Source: Marinilabiliaceae bacterium JC040 (lineage in GTDB: Bacteria; Bacteroidota; Bacteroidia; Bacteroidales; Marinifilaceae). From it: DNA of 64,000 nucleotides. Shown piece by piece: positions 34,892 to 43,328 of this stretch. The first letter of the stretch is position 1; the number at the start of each line of letters is the position of its first letter. The notes under the pieces were generated by a model. That model had not been told where the DNA came from. It did no database searches and saw only the letters and a list, made by a program, of their open reading frames with translations. Both the position numbers and the translations under genes were made by a program. The stretch lies in the NCBI GenBank assembly GCA_022496785.1, contig SNAP01000005.1, positions 662 through 64,661 on the forward strand, in the 5' to 3' direction.

Positions 34892-36361
34892 ATGAAAATT
34901 CTAAAACCAATAATGTTCGTAGGGACATGTTCCGATGCAGGTAAAAGTGTTATTAATGCAGGTTTTTGTAGAATCTTTAAACAAGATGGTTACTCTCCTG
35001 CCCCATATAAAGCTCAGAATATGTCTTTAAATTCATTTTCTACACCAGAAGGTTTAGAGATAGGTAGAGCACAAGCTGTACAAGCGGAAGCATGTGGAGT
35101 TCCATGTCATACTGATATGAACCCAGTACTTTTAAAACCTACAAATGATATTTCATCTCAAGTAGTTTTAAATGGTAAACCAATAGGTAACCAAACAGCA
35201 AAAGAATATTTTCTAAGTAATAATAAAAAAGAACTCTTTAACCAAGCATATGAAGCTTTTGAAAGATTATCGAAAAGATATTCTCCAATAGTAATAGAAG
35301 GAGCAGGCAGTATTTCTGAAATAAATTTAAGAGCTAGAGATATTGTGAATATGCCAATGGCAGTAAGAACAGGAGCATCTACATATTTAATAGCAGATAT
35401 TGATAAAGGAGGAGTTTTTGGTTCTGTTTACGGTTCTGTATTACTATTAACACCTGAAGAGAGAAAAAGGTTAAAAGGAATTATTATTAACAAATTCAGA
35501 GGAGATATTGCTCTTTTTGAAGAAGGTAAAAAGATTCTAGAAGAACTTACAGGGGTTCCTGTTGTAGGAGTAATTCCATATTTTCATGATATAGAAATTG
35601 AAGAAGAAGATTCTGTAGTTTTAGATGAGAAAACAAAATACGCATCTGAGAATAAAATAAATGTAGCAGTTGTCTTACTTAGAAAAATGTCGAATTTTAC
35701 AGACTTTAGAGTTCTTGAAATAGACGATAGATTTCATTTATACTACACTAATAATATTAAAGAGCTAGAAAAAGCAGATATTATAATTCTACCTGGTAGC
35801 AAGAATACTATAAGTGATCTTTTAGAAATTAAAAATAATGGAGTAGCTAAAGCAGTAATACAAGCTTTCAAAAACAATAAGAAAGTAATTGGTATTTGTG
35901 GAGGTTATCAAATGTTAGGAACTTGCATTGAAGATCCAAATCATATAGAAGGTAATGTAAGTATTACTCCAGGATTAGGATTATTACCACAAAAGACTAT
36001 TATAGGAGAAGAAAAAGTAACAGAACAAAGAAAATTCTCTTATAAAGGTGGAGAGATGATTAATAGTGGATATGAAATACATATGGGAGAGACAATCAAT
36101 AATGAAAGTTCTAAAGATTCTCCTTTATGCATTCTTGACAATGGAATAAAAGATGGTTATTATTTAAATGACAATTGTTGGGGATCATATCTTCATGGGA
36201 TACTTGATAATACAGAAGTAATAAATGATTTAGCAAAAGATTTTGACAAAGAAGAGAAAGTATTCGATTATCAAGCATTTAAAGAAGAACAATACGATAA
36301 ACTAGCACAACATATTCGAGAAAATATTGATCTTGAATATATATACTCAACATTAAAATAA
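34892..36361 (+). CDS. cobQ: Adenosylcobyric acid synthase CobQ (CbiP)
   Basis: Amidates the b, d, e and g side chains of adenosylcobyrinic acid a,c-diamide. N-terminal P-loop-like GTCSDAGKS at 11-19, the family YKAQNMSLNS at 39-48, and a C-terminal glutamine amidotransferase domain with Cys336 in GICGGYQMLG; SYLHGILDN holds the catalytic His. 489 residues, full length. 21 nt after pduO and 1 nt before cobD. Confidence 0.97.
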   Translation: MKILKPIMFVGTCSDAGKSVINAGFCRIFKQDGYSPAPYKAQNMSLNSFSTPEGLEIGRAQAVQAEACGVPCHTDMNPVLLKPTNDISSQVVLNGKPIGNQTAKEYFLSNNKKELFNQAYEAFERLSKRYSPIVIEGAGSISEINLRARDIVNMPMAVRTGASTYLIADIDKGGVFGSVYGSVLLLTPEERKRLKGIIINKFRGDIALFEEGKKILEELTGVPVVGVIPYFHDIEIEEEDSVVLDEKTKYASENKINVAVVLLRKMSNFTDFRVLEIDDRFHLYYTNNIKELEKADIIILPGSKNTISDLLEIKNNGVAKAVIQAFKNNKKVIGICGGYQMLGTCIEDPNHIEGNVSITPGLGLLPQKTIIGEEKVTEQRKFSYKGGEMINSGYEIHMGETINNESSKDSPLCILDNGIKDGYYLNDNCWGSYLHGILDNTEVINDLAKDFDKEEKVFDYQAFKEEQYDKLAQHIRENIDLEYIYSTLK

Positions 36362-36362
36362 G

Positions 36363-37373
36363 ATGTTACACGGACACGGAGACGATATTCACAATTGCAA
36401 AAAGGTACAAGCCAATTTCTCTACTAATATATATTATAAAAGTAATAATTCTATATTACATTCTTATATTAAAGAAAATCTTGATTGTATAAACAGTTAT
36501 CCTGAGCCTGATGCAAGAAGTTTAAAAATAGCTTTAGGAGAATTTCATAAAATAGAATCGAACAATTTTATTATAGGTAATGGAGCAACAGAAATCTTTT
36601 ATTTAGTAGCTCAATATCATAAAAATAAAAAGACGTTGATAGTAGTACCTTCATTTGCAGAATATGAAGATGCCTGTAGACTTCACAATCATAATATTGA
36701 ATTTACAAATCTAGAAGAAATTGATAAATATGATAATTCTTTTGATTTAATTATTATCTGTAATCCTAATAATCCTAATGGGTTTGTATATTCTAAAGAA
36801 GTAATTACTAATCTATTAGAGAAATTTACAAAATCCAATCTTCTTATTGATGAAGCATTTATAGATTTTATTGATGAAGATATTTCTTCTATTGACCTAA
36901 TAAAAGAATATCCTAGATTGATTATTTCAAGATCTATGACTAAAAACTATGCAATACCTGGTTTAAGACTAGGGTATTTAATAGGCGACAAAAATATAAT
37001 TTCAGAAATTGAAAAATACAAGCAACCATGGTCTGTTAATTCTATAGCTATTGAAATAGGAAAATTTGCCTTAAAGAATCATAAATCTTTACTTCCAGAT
37101 GCAAATCTATTAAATAGTGATAGGTTAATATTTACAGAAGAGATAAATAAAATAGAAGGATTTGAATGTTTACCAAGCTCAACACCATTCTTTTTAGTAA
37201 AGACAAAATACAATAGTTCTAGATTAAAAGAATATTTAAAAGAAAAGCATTTGATATTAATTCGTGATGCTTCAAATTTTAGAAGTCTGGATAATCATTA
37301 TTTCAGATTAAATTGTTTAGACAAAAGAAGAAACAATTTACTTATAAATGCTTTAAAAGAATATCATGGATAA
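36363..37373 (+). CDS. cobD: Threonine-phosphate decarboxylase CobD (PLP-dependent)
   Basis: Fold-type I PLP enzyme related to histidinol-phosphate aminotransferase that makes (R)-1-amino-2-propanol phosphate from threonine phosphate. N-terminus HGHGDDI is the cobalamin-specific mark; ICNPNNPNG at 132-140; PLP lysine Lys194 in SRSMTKNYAIPGLRLGY. 336 residues. It overlaps cbiB by 8 nt, whose product uses the aminopropanol arm. No threonine kinase (PduX) lies in the window. Confidence 0.92.
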   Translation: MLHGHGDDIHNCKKVQANFSTNIYYKSNNSILHSYIKENLDCINSYPEPDARSLKIALGEFHKIESNNFIIGNGATEIFYLVAQYHKNKKTLIVVPSFAEYEDACRLHNHNIEFTNLEEIDKYDNSFDLIIICNPNNPNGFVYSKEVITNLLEKFTKSNLLIDEAFIDFIDEDISSIDLIKEYPRLIISRSMTKNYAIPGLRLGYLIGDKNIISEIEKYKQPWSVNSIAIEIGKFALKNHKSLLPDANLLNSDRLIFTEEINKIEGFECLPSSTPFFLVKTKYNSSRLKEYLKEKHLILIRDASNFRSLDNHYFRLNCLDKRRNNLLINALKEYHG

Positions 37374-38298
37374 ATATATTATCATTCCCTTGATAGTAGG
37401 ATATATACTAGATTTAATTTTAGGTGATCCTAGAAATTTACCTCATCCCATAATTCTATTTGGAAATAGTATCAATTTCTTAGAAAAAAGATTGAATAGA
37501 GGTTTAAATAAAAGAAAGCTATTAGTTGGAGGATTAGGTTCTATTATTTTAATAATCTTGACTTATATTGTATTTCTAGGACTTACAGTAATCTCAAAAG
37601 ATATAAATGAAATAGTTTATTACATTATAAGCAGCATCTTTGTTTTTTATGGATTAGCAAATCATTCTTTAATAAAAGAAGGTAAAGCTGTGATTACAGC
37701 TCTTGAAAAAGAAGGAATAGAAGCAGGAAGAAAAAGATTGTCTTGGATTGTAGGAAGAGAGACATCAAATTTAAATTCTCAAGAAATATATAAAGCTGTA
37801 TTAGAAACAATGTCTGAGAATTTGAGTGATGGTGTAGTTGCTCCACTTTTATACTATAGTATATTTGGAGTACCTGGAATGATGGCATATAAAATGATTA
37901 ATACTCTAGATTCTATGATAGGATATAAAAGTGATAAGTATTTTTACTATGGTAAAATTGCTGCATATATAGATGATATCGCAAATTTTATTCCAGCAAG
38001 AATTACAGCTTTATTAATGTTTATAGCCTTTCCGAGATTTAAAACAATATCTTTTATAATAAAATATGGACATAAACATTCCAGTCCTAATGCAGGATAT
38101 CCTGAATCAGCTTTATCTGGAATTTTAAACTGCCAGTTTGGAGGTCCAAACTACTATTATGGGAAACTAATTCAAAAACCATATATTGGTAATATTAATA
38201 AAAAACTAAGTATTAAAGATTTTTATAAAACTTTGTATATAAACCATGCAGTTAGTTTCATTTCAGTAGGAATAATAATATTAATCTATTCTTTATAA
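37366..38298 (+). CDS. cbiB: Adenosylcobinamide-phosphate synthase CbiB
   Basis: Membrane enzyme attaching aminopropanol (phosphate) to adenosylcobyric acid. Family motifs: DLILGDPRNLPHPI at 16-29, NLSDGVVAPLLYY near 152-164, MINTLDSMIGYKSDKYFYYG, and ARIDDIANFIPAR-like YIDDIANFIPAR. 310 residues with about five membrane segments. Last gene of the late-pathway run; an AT-rich hairpin follows. Confidence 0.97.
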   Translation: MDKYIIIPLIVGYILDLILGDPRNLPHPIILFGNSINFLEKRLNRGLNKRKLLVGGLGSIILIILTYIVFLGLTVISKDINEIVYYIISSIFVFYGLANHSLIKEGKAVITALEKEGIEAGRKRLSWIVGRETSNLNSQEIYKAVLETMSENLSDGVVAPLLYYSIFGVPGMMAYKMINTLDSMIGYKSDKYFYYGKIAAYIDDIANFIPARITALLMFIAFPRFKTISFIIKYGHKHSSPNAGYPESALSGILNCQFGGPNYYYGKLIQKPYIGNINKKLSIKDFYKTLYINHAVSFISVGIIILIYSL

Positions 38299-38303
38299 TT
38301 TTA

Positions 38304-38352
38304 TATTTAAATCTTAAGTAATAAGATATTTAAATAAGTAAGAAAATTTTTA
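38304..38352 (+). terminator. Possible terminator after cbiB
   Basis: tatttaaatctta (38304-38316) pairs with taagatatttaaata (38322-38336) around a 2-nt bulge; a short T-run follows at 38347-38351. The stem is nearly all A/T, so this is weak. Confidence 0.35.
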
Positions 38353-38368
38353 ATAATAATCGCAACAA

Positions 38369-38391
38369 TGAACTAAAGTTCATTATATTTG
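38369..38391 (+). promoter_or_regulatory. Palindromic operator next to a -7 promoter element
   Basis: TGAACT-AA-AGTTCA (38369-38382) is a perfect inverted repeat. TATATTTG (38384-38391) follows after one base and fits TAnnTTTG. A protein bound at the palindrome would block or guide RNA polymerase. The downstream gene carries a DNA-binding DUF134 domain, so autoregulation is an obvious possibility. Confidence 0.55.
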
Positions 38392-38407
38392 CATGAAAAT
38401 TGATACT

Positions 38408-39328
38408 ATGCCAAGACAGAAGAAATGTAGAATGATAGAGCATCCACCAATATATGATGGATATAGACCTATAGGGATTGGTAAAGATTTAGTAGAAATA
38501 GTAAGTCTTCAACTAGAAGAATATGAAGCTATACGTTTAGCTGATTACGAAAATCTACGCCAAGAAGAGAGTGCTAAATGTATGCAAGTATCTAGACCAA
38601 CATTTACAAGAATTTATAATTCAGCACGTAAGAAAATAGCACAGGCTTTTGTAGAAGGAAAGATGTTATTATTTGAAGGTGGAGATATTAATATTGGAGA
38701 TGAATGGTATAAATGTAATAATTGCAACGATTTACTTAAAATTCATAAAGGTGAGCAATTAATTTGTAGTTCATGTATGTCGACAGATATTTCTAGTTTA
38801 AAAGATAATATCGAGAAATGGAAAGAAGAACAACAAATTAATAAAATAGCAAAACAGGAAGTTGTTTGTATCTCTTGTGGTTATTCTTTAAAGACTAATA
38901 AAAAGGATTACGCATGTCCACAATGTGGAAATAGAATGGAAATTAAGAACAAACAAAATAAAACAAATATGAAACGAATAGCTTTACCAATAGAAGGTGA
39001 AAACTTATGTACACACTTTGGAGCAGCAAAAGAATTTATTTTCTTAAATATTGAAAATGGAGAAATAAAAAAAGAAGAAACTTTACCTGCACCTAAACAC
39101 GAACCTGGAGTTCTTCCAAAATGGTTAATTCAAGAGAATGTTACAGATGTAATAGCAGCAGGTATGGGTGAAAAAGCAATTCAGATATTAGAGAATGGAA
39201 ATGTAACTGCACATACAGGAGTTAAAGCAGATACTATAAAAAATATCGTAAGTAAATTTATCGATGGTAGTTTACTAGTAACATTTGCAAAATGTACTCA
39301 CGATCACGACCACGATCATAAACATTAA
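38408..39328 (+). CDS. DUF134 DNA-binding / zinc-ribbon / NifX-type (Fe-Mo cofactor-binding) fusion with His-rich tail
   Basis: 306 residues in four parts. Residues 1-90: DUF134, a helix-turn-helix family (MPRQKKCRMIEHPP at the start; VSRPTFTRIYNSARKKIA). Residues about 104-185: two zinc-ribbon-like Cys pairs sets (CNNC, CSSC; CISC, CPQC). Residues about 195-290: dinitrogenase iron-molybdenum cofactor domain (IALPIEGENLCTHFGAAKEF). The end is CTHDHDHDHKH, a metal-binding tail. The start at ATG 38408 fits the family; the frame's earlier ATG (38393) is at or before the expected transcription start. No nitrogenase genes are near. A metal-responsive regulator is inferred. Confidence 0.85.
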   Translation: MPRQKKCRMIEHPPIYDGYRPIGIGKDLVEIVSLQLEEYEAIRLADYENLRQEESAKCMQVSRPTFTRIYNSARKKIAQAFVEGKMLLFEGGDINIGDEWYKCNNCNDLLKIHKGEQLICSSCMSTDISSLKDNIEKWKEEQQINKIAKQEVVCISCGYSLKTNKKDYACPQCGNRMEIKNKQNKTNMKRIALPIEGENLCTHFGAAKEFIFLNIENGEIKKEETLPAPKHEPGVLPKWLIQENVTDVIAAGMGEKAIQILENGNVTAHTGVKADTIKNIVSKFIDGSLLVTFAKCTHDHDHDHKH

Positions 39329-39365
39329 TTTTTTCATATCACATATTAATTTTAAGCAGTAAAGA

Positions 39366-40208
39366 ATGGATTATAGATGTTACGCATGTTTAACAAAGTC
39401 GTTTGTTAAATTACTAGAAGAGCATGAAAAAGATCTTTCAAAGAGGGAAGATATGATAAAGGACTTTTTAGGTTTTCTAGCATCAGCTCCGGAAGGTTTA
39501 ATAGCTCCGGAAGTCGCTAGAATGAATCAATACAAAATGAAAGAAATCTTAAATGTTCAAGATCCATATAAAAATATCAAATATATATCAAACAAAAACC
39601 TTTTAGATAGATACTCATATTTTGAAAAGATTGTTGAAAATTCTAATAATTCATTCGATACTGCTATAAGATTAGCAATAGCTGGTAATATAATTGATTA
39701 TGCAGCTAATCCTGATTTTAATTTAGAACAAACCATAGAAGATGTATTGGTTGACGAATTTGGAATAAATGATTCTATATTATTAAAGGAGAAGATAGAA
39801 AAAGCTAATAAAGTTCTATATTTAGCAGATAATGCTGGAGAAATTGTTATGGATAAATTGTTCTTACAGACAATAAAACATCCAAATATCATTTATGTTG
39901 TTAGAGAGGCTCCTGTTATTAATGATGTTACTTTAGAGGACGTGAAACAGACTGGTATAGACAAGTATTGTTCAGTTATTAAGAATGGTTACGATGCACC
40001 ATCTACAATTATAAATAAAGCATCAAAAGAATTTTTGGATCATTATAAAGATGCAGATGTAATCATCTCTAAAGGTCAAGGGAATTATGAGGGTCTTCTT
40101 GACGTTAAAGATGATAGAATTTTCTTTTTAATGATGATAAAATGTGAAATGGTAGCAGAAAGATTAAATACTAAAAAAGGAAGTTTTGTAGTTTGTAGGA
40201 ATAAATAG
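39366..40208 (+). CDS. DUF89 family metal-dependent phosphatase-like protein
   Basis: 280 residues of the DUF89/ARMT1-like family, whose studied members are divalent-metal-dependent phosphatases proposed to clear damaged metabolites. N-terminal Cys pair (YRCYACLTKSF), AGNIIDYA at 106-113, the metal-binding ADNAGEIVMD at 154-163, and ISKGQGNYEGL near 243-253. It follows the DUF134-NifX gene by 37 nt and converges on cbiA with only 2 nt between stop codons. A role in metal or corrinoid metabolism is inferred from position only. Confidence 0.88.
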   Translation: MDYRCYACLTKSFVKLLEEHEKDLSKREDMIKDFLGFLASAPEGLIAPEVARMNQYKMKEILNVQDPYKNIKYISNKNLLDRYSYFEKIVENSNNSFDTAIRLAIAGNIIDYAANPDFNLEQTIEDVLVDEFGINDSILLKEKIEKANKVLYLADNAGEIVMDKLFLQTIKHPNIIYVVREAPVINDVTLEDVKQTGIDKYCSVIKNGYDAPSTIINKASKEFLDHYKDADVIISKGQGNYEGLLDVKDDRIFFLMMIKCEMVAERLNTKKGSFVVCRNK

Positions 40209-40210
40209 TT

Positions 40211-41506
40211 TTATTCCCACAAATTACGGATATCATTAATTCCCCAATAAAAATGTATATAAGAAGCTACCAAATTATTTTTTCTAAAGATATAGGTTGG
40301 TAGCTCTTTATTTCTAGCTGATTTTATAACTGCAGAAGAGGGTTCTTCTTTTGAATTTACAATATGAGAATAATGAAATTCATGGCCTCTATATTCCTTA
40401 TCTGATATAAAGATTTTTCTATATCCTAAATGTAGTTTCATATTCTGCATACTTGCATCTTGATCTAAAATACCTAACATAGGATAATTTTTCCCTTCCT
40501 TACTGATTATATTATTACACATATACATCATACCTCCACATTCGGCAATAATTTTTCCTCCATTTTTATAGAAATTGTATATACTATCAAGCATATTGGT
40601 ATTATTAGATAATTTTTCTAGATAAAGTTCAGGATACCCTCCAACTATATATAAGATATCGACATCTGGAATTGTATTATCTTCTAGAGGTGAGAAATAA
40701 GAAATCTCCCCTATTTTATTCAATTCCTTTATATTTTCATAATAAGTAAAGTTAAAAGCATCATCTTTTGCTATACCAATAGAGAGTTTTTTATCATGAA
40801 TAATATCTACTCTTTCATATTCCTCTGATTCATATGAATATAAATCTATTAATCTATCTATATTTACAGTCTTTTCAAGCTGATTAGCAATACAATTTGC
40901 AAAATCATCAAAAGAAGATTCATTGTCTATTTTTAGACCTAAATGGCGAGATTCTATTATAAATTCAGAATTATTAGGAATATATCCTAAACTCTCAATT
41001 CCCACATCTTCACAAGCATCAAGTAGAAAAGAATAATGACTTTCAGAAGATACTTTATTGAAAACAACACCTACAATATCAATATTTTTATAGAAATTTT
41101 TAAATCCATAAAGTAGAGGAGCAACAGAATAAGCAACTGCTTTTGCATTAACAATAAGTAGAACTTTTGTATCTGTAATTTCAGCAATTTCAGCACTACT
41201 TCCTTGCATTTTAACTGCACCATCAAAAAGTCCCATAACTCCCTCAATAACAGAAATATCAGATTGAGAGGAATAGTCCATAAACACCTCTTGAACATGA
41301 GGTTTAGAACTCATGAATATGTCTAAATTTATTGATGGCTTATTAGCTGCTACAGAATGATATTTAGTATCAATATAATCTGGACCACATTTAAAAGCTT
41401 GAACATTAATTTGTCTATTTTTAAGAGCTCTTAATAGTCCAATAGTGAAAGTAGTTTTACCAGTCCCTGATGTAGGAGCACCAATTAAAAGTTTTGATTT
41501 TTTCAT
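40211..41506 (-). CDS. cbiA: Cobyrinic acid a,c-diamide synthase CbiA
   Basis: Amidates the a and c side chains of cobyrinic acid, using glutamine and ATP. P-loop PTSGTGKT at 11-18, then AFKCGPDYIDTKYH at 37-50, and a C-terminal amidotransferase domain with Cys323 in AECGGMMYM; GHEFHYS precedes the end. 431 residues, normal. It is last in the btuF-btuC-btuD-nitrilase-cbiA unit rather than with the other ring genes. Confidence 0.96.
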   Translation of the reverse strand: MKKSKLLIGAPTSGTGKTTFTIGLLRALKNRQINVQAFKCGPDYIDTKYHSVAANKPSINLDIFMSSKPHVQEVFMDYSSQSDISVIEGVMGLFDGAVKMQGSSAEIAEITDTKVLLIVNAKAVAYSVAPLLYGFKNFYKNIDIVGVVFNKVSSESHYSFLLDACEDVGIESLGYIPNNSEFIIESRHLGLKIDNESSFDDFANCIANQLEKTVNIDRLIDLYSYESEEYERVDIIHDKKLSIGIAKDDAFNFTYYENIKELNKIGEISYFSPLEDNTIPDVDILYIVGGYPELYLEKLSNNTNMLDSIYNFYKNGGKIIAECGGMMYMCNNIISKEGKNYPMLGILDQDASMQNMKLHLGYRKIFISDKEYRGHEFHYSHIVNSKEEPSSAVIKSARNKELPTYIFRKNNLVASYIHFYWGINDIRNLWE

Positions 41507-41524
41507 TCTTTAATCTTAGTATAA

Positions 41525-42316
41525 TTAGATTCTGAAATTATCCTCTGAACGGAAATATCCCATATTTGATTTTTTTATATTCTCAATAATATCTAAATCC
41601 ATTTCAGCTATTATATAAGTTTCTTCATAAGATTTAGCTTCAGCAAGTATTTTTCCTTTAGGATCGATAATTAAAGCTACTCCAGCATATTTGTTTTTAT
41701 TAGAGCCATATTCTCCTACTGAATTACAACATATTGCAAAACAAGAATTGTCATAAGCTCTAGCTCTTAAAATCATCTTAAACCTATCATCTTTTTCTTC
41801 TAAAGATTCTCTAGGAGAAGCAAAAGGAAAACACAATAAACTAGCTCCTTGTTCTTCATATTTAGCAGATATTTCTGGGAAATGCGATTCATAACAGATA
41901 GATGTTCCAAATTTAAATCCTTCTATATTAGAAATATGTATATCTCTTCCCCACTTGAAATTTGCTTTTTCAGATGGTCCTAATTTTGTTTTATGATGTA
42001 AGGCTTGCATGTTTCCTCTATACCATACTGCTTGAGAGATATGACTATCGTGAGGAAAACCTACTGAAAATATTATATCATATTTTTTAGATATTTCATT
42101 TAATATTCTAATTGCTTCTCCCTTACATTCATCCCATTTTCTATGAATAGAGAAATTATTGCAATAAGAAGAAATTGATAATTCGGGAAATAAAACAAAG
42201 TGAACATTTTCTTTTGTTAGTATATCTAAGAATTCTTCAAGATGATTTATATTTTCAAAAATATCTTGACTTGATTTAAAATTAACAGCTGCTATCTTTA
42301 TTTTATTATTTATCAT
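41525..42316 (-). CDS. Carbon-nitrogen hydrolase (nitrilase superfamily)
   Basis: 263 residues with the full Glu-Lys-Cys triad: Glu45 in LFPELSIS, Lys111 in HHKTKLGPSEK, Cys141 in GTSICYESHFPE. Such enzymes hydrolyse amides or nitriles, or form amide bonds. The substrate cannot be read from sequence. It overlaps btuD by 11 nt and precedes cbiA by 18 nt, so it belongs to the corrinoid unit. The corrin ring carries several amides, so a corrinoid or lower-ligand substrate is conceivable but only an inference. Confidence 0.88.
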   Translation of the reverse strand: MINNKIKIAAVNFKSSQDIFENINHLEEFLDILTKENVHFVLFPELSISSYCNNFSIHRKWDECKGEAIRILNEISKKYDIIFSVGFPHDSHISQAVWYRGNMQALHHKTKLGPSEKANFKWGRDIHISNIEGFKFGTSICYESHFPEISAKYEEQGASLLCFPFASPRESLEEKDDRFKMILRARAYDNSCFAICCNSVGEYGSNKNKYAGVALIIDPKGKILAEAKSYEETYIIAEMDLDIIENIKKSNMGYFRSEDNFRI

Positions 42317-43328
42317 TATGAATCCAATTTAAAGATTTTATTTTAGTTAAAAGAGATTGAATATCATTGAAAATAAAAGATTCTTCTTTATTATAGAAAG
42401 TAAAAAGTTTATCCTCTTCCTTGTTTATTAATATTGTATATTCTAGAGAAGAATCTCTAACTAAATCGATACCATTTCTAGAAAGAGCCCGTCTAAGAAG
42501 AGTATATATAAAGCCATGTCCTTCAACATTTATTTTAAGTTTATGCTTATTTTTTATTTTAAATAAACCAGAACGTTTATCGAACACCAACCCTTCTCTA
42601 TCAAAAAAACCACTGAATATTTCTTGAATAATAAGGTCTTCTGGAACTCCTATAGAAATTGGTCTATCATTACCTAACAACCATATTTTATCAGCCATTT
42701 GAAGAGCTAAATCTAAATCGTGAGTAACAATTAGAATAAGTTTTCCAGTATCTGTTGTGAGTTTATGTAGCAATTGCATTAATTCAACCTTAGATGGTAA
42801 ATCAAGAAAAGCTGCAGGTTCATCTAAGAAAATAATGGGAGTATCTTGGACAAGAGCCTTAGCAATCATCACTTTTTGACGTTCCCCATCGGAAAGAGTT
42901 TGTACAAGTCTATCTTTTTTATCTATAATACCAACAGATTCAATAGCTTCATTTATTAAGATTTTATCTTCATCAGAAAGTCTACCAAAATATCCTGTAT
43001 ATGGAGATCTTCCATACGAAACTAATTCTTCAACAGTAATATTTTGAATATTAATTTTATCAGTAAGAACAACTGAAATTAATTTAGATAAATCGGCATT
43101 AGTCATATCACTAATAGCATGACCATTAATAAGAATATCGCCATCTAAAGGGGCTTGAAAGCCACATAACGTTCTTAATAATGTAGATTTACCAGCTCCA
43201 TTAGGTCCTAGAACGCAAGTCAATTCACCAGGAAATAAATCTCCATTAATATTATTATAAATAACTTTTGTTTTACCACTATTTTTATATCCAATAGTAA
43301 GATGTTTGATATTTATTAAAGCATTCAT
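42306..43328 (-). CDS. btuD: ABC transporter ATPase for corrinoid uptake (BtuD-like)
   Basis: ATPase of a FecCD-type importer. Walker A GPNGAGKST at 41-49, signature LSDGERQ at 145-151, Walker B IIFLDEP at 165-171, H-loop VTHDLD. Beyond the usual about 255-residue ATPase there is a C-terminal extension of about 80 residues (KHKLKINVEGHGFIYTLLRRAL onward), of unknown role. It follows the permease directly. It is the only such ATPase in the window, although two permeases are present. Confidence 0.92.
   Translation of the reverse strand: MNALINIKHLTIGYKNSGKTKVIYNNINGDLFPGELTCVLGPNGAGKSTLLRTLCGFQAPLDGDILINGHAISDMTNADLSKLISVVLTDKINIQNITVEELVSYGRSPYTGYFGRLSDEDKILINEAIESVGIIDKKDRLVQTLSDGERQKVMIAKALVQDTPIIFLDEPAAFLDLPSKVELMQLLHKLTTDTGKLILIVTHDLDLALQMADKIWLLGNDRPISIGVPEDLIIQEIFSGFFDREGLVFDKRSGLFKIKNKHKLKINVEGHGFIYTLLRRALSRNGIDLVRDSSLEYTILINKEEDKLFTFYNKEESFIFNDIQSLLTKIKSLNWIHNDK

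Noticed and set aside
38393-38407. Earlier ATG of the DUF134-NifX gene
   Set aside because: It begins 2 nt after the -7 box, before or at the expected transcript start; DUF134 proteins begin near MPR.
38408-39328. Nitrogenase-related function from the NifX-type domain
   Set aside because: No nif genes in the window; the domain is widespread in organisms without nitrogenase.
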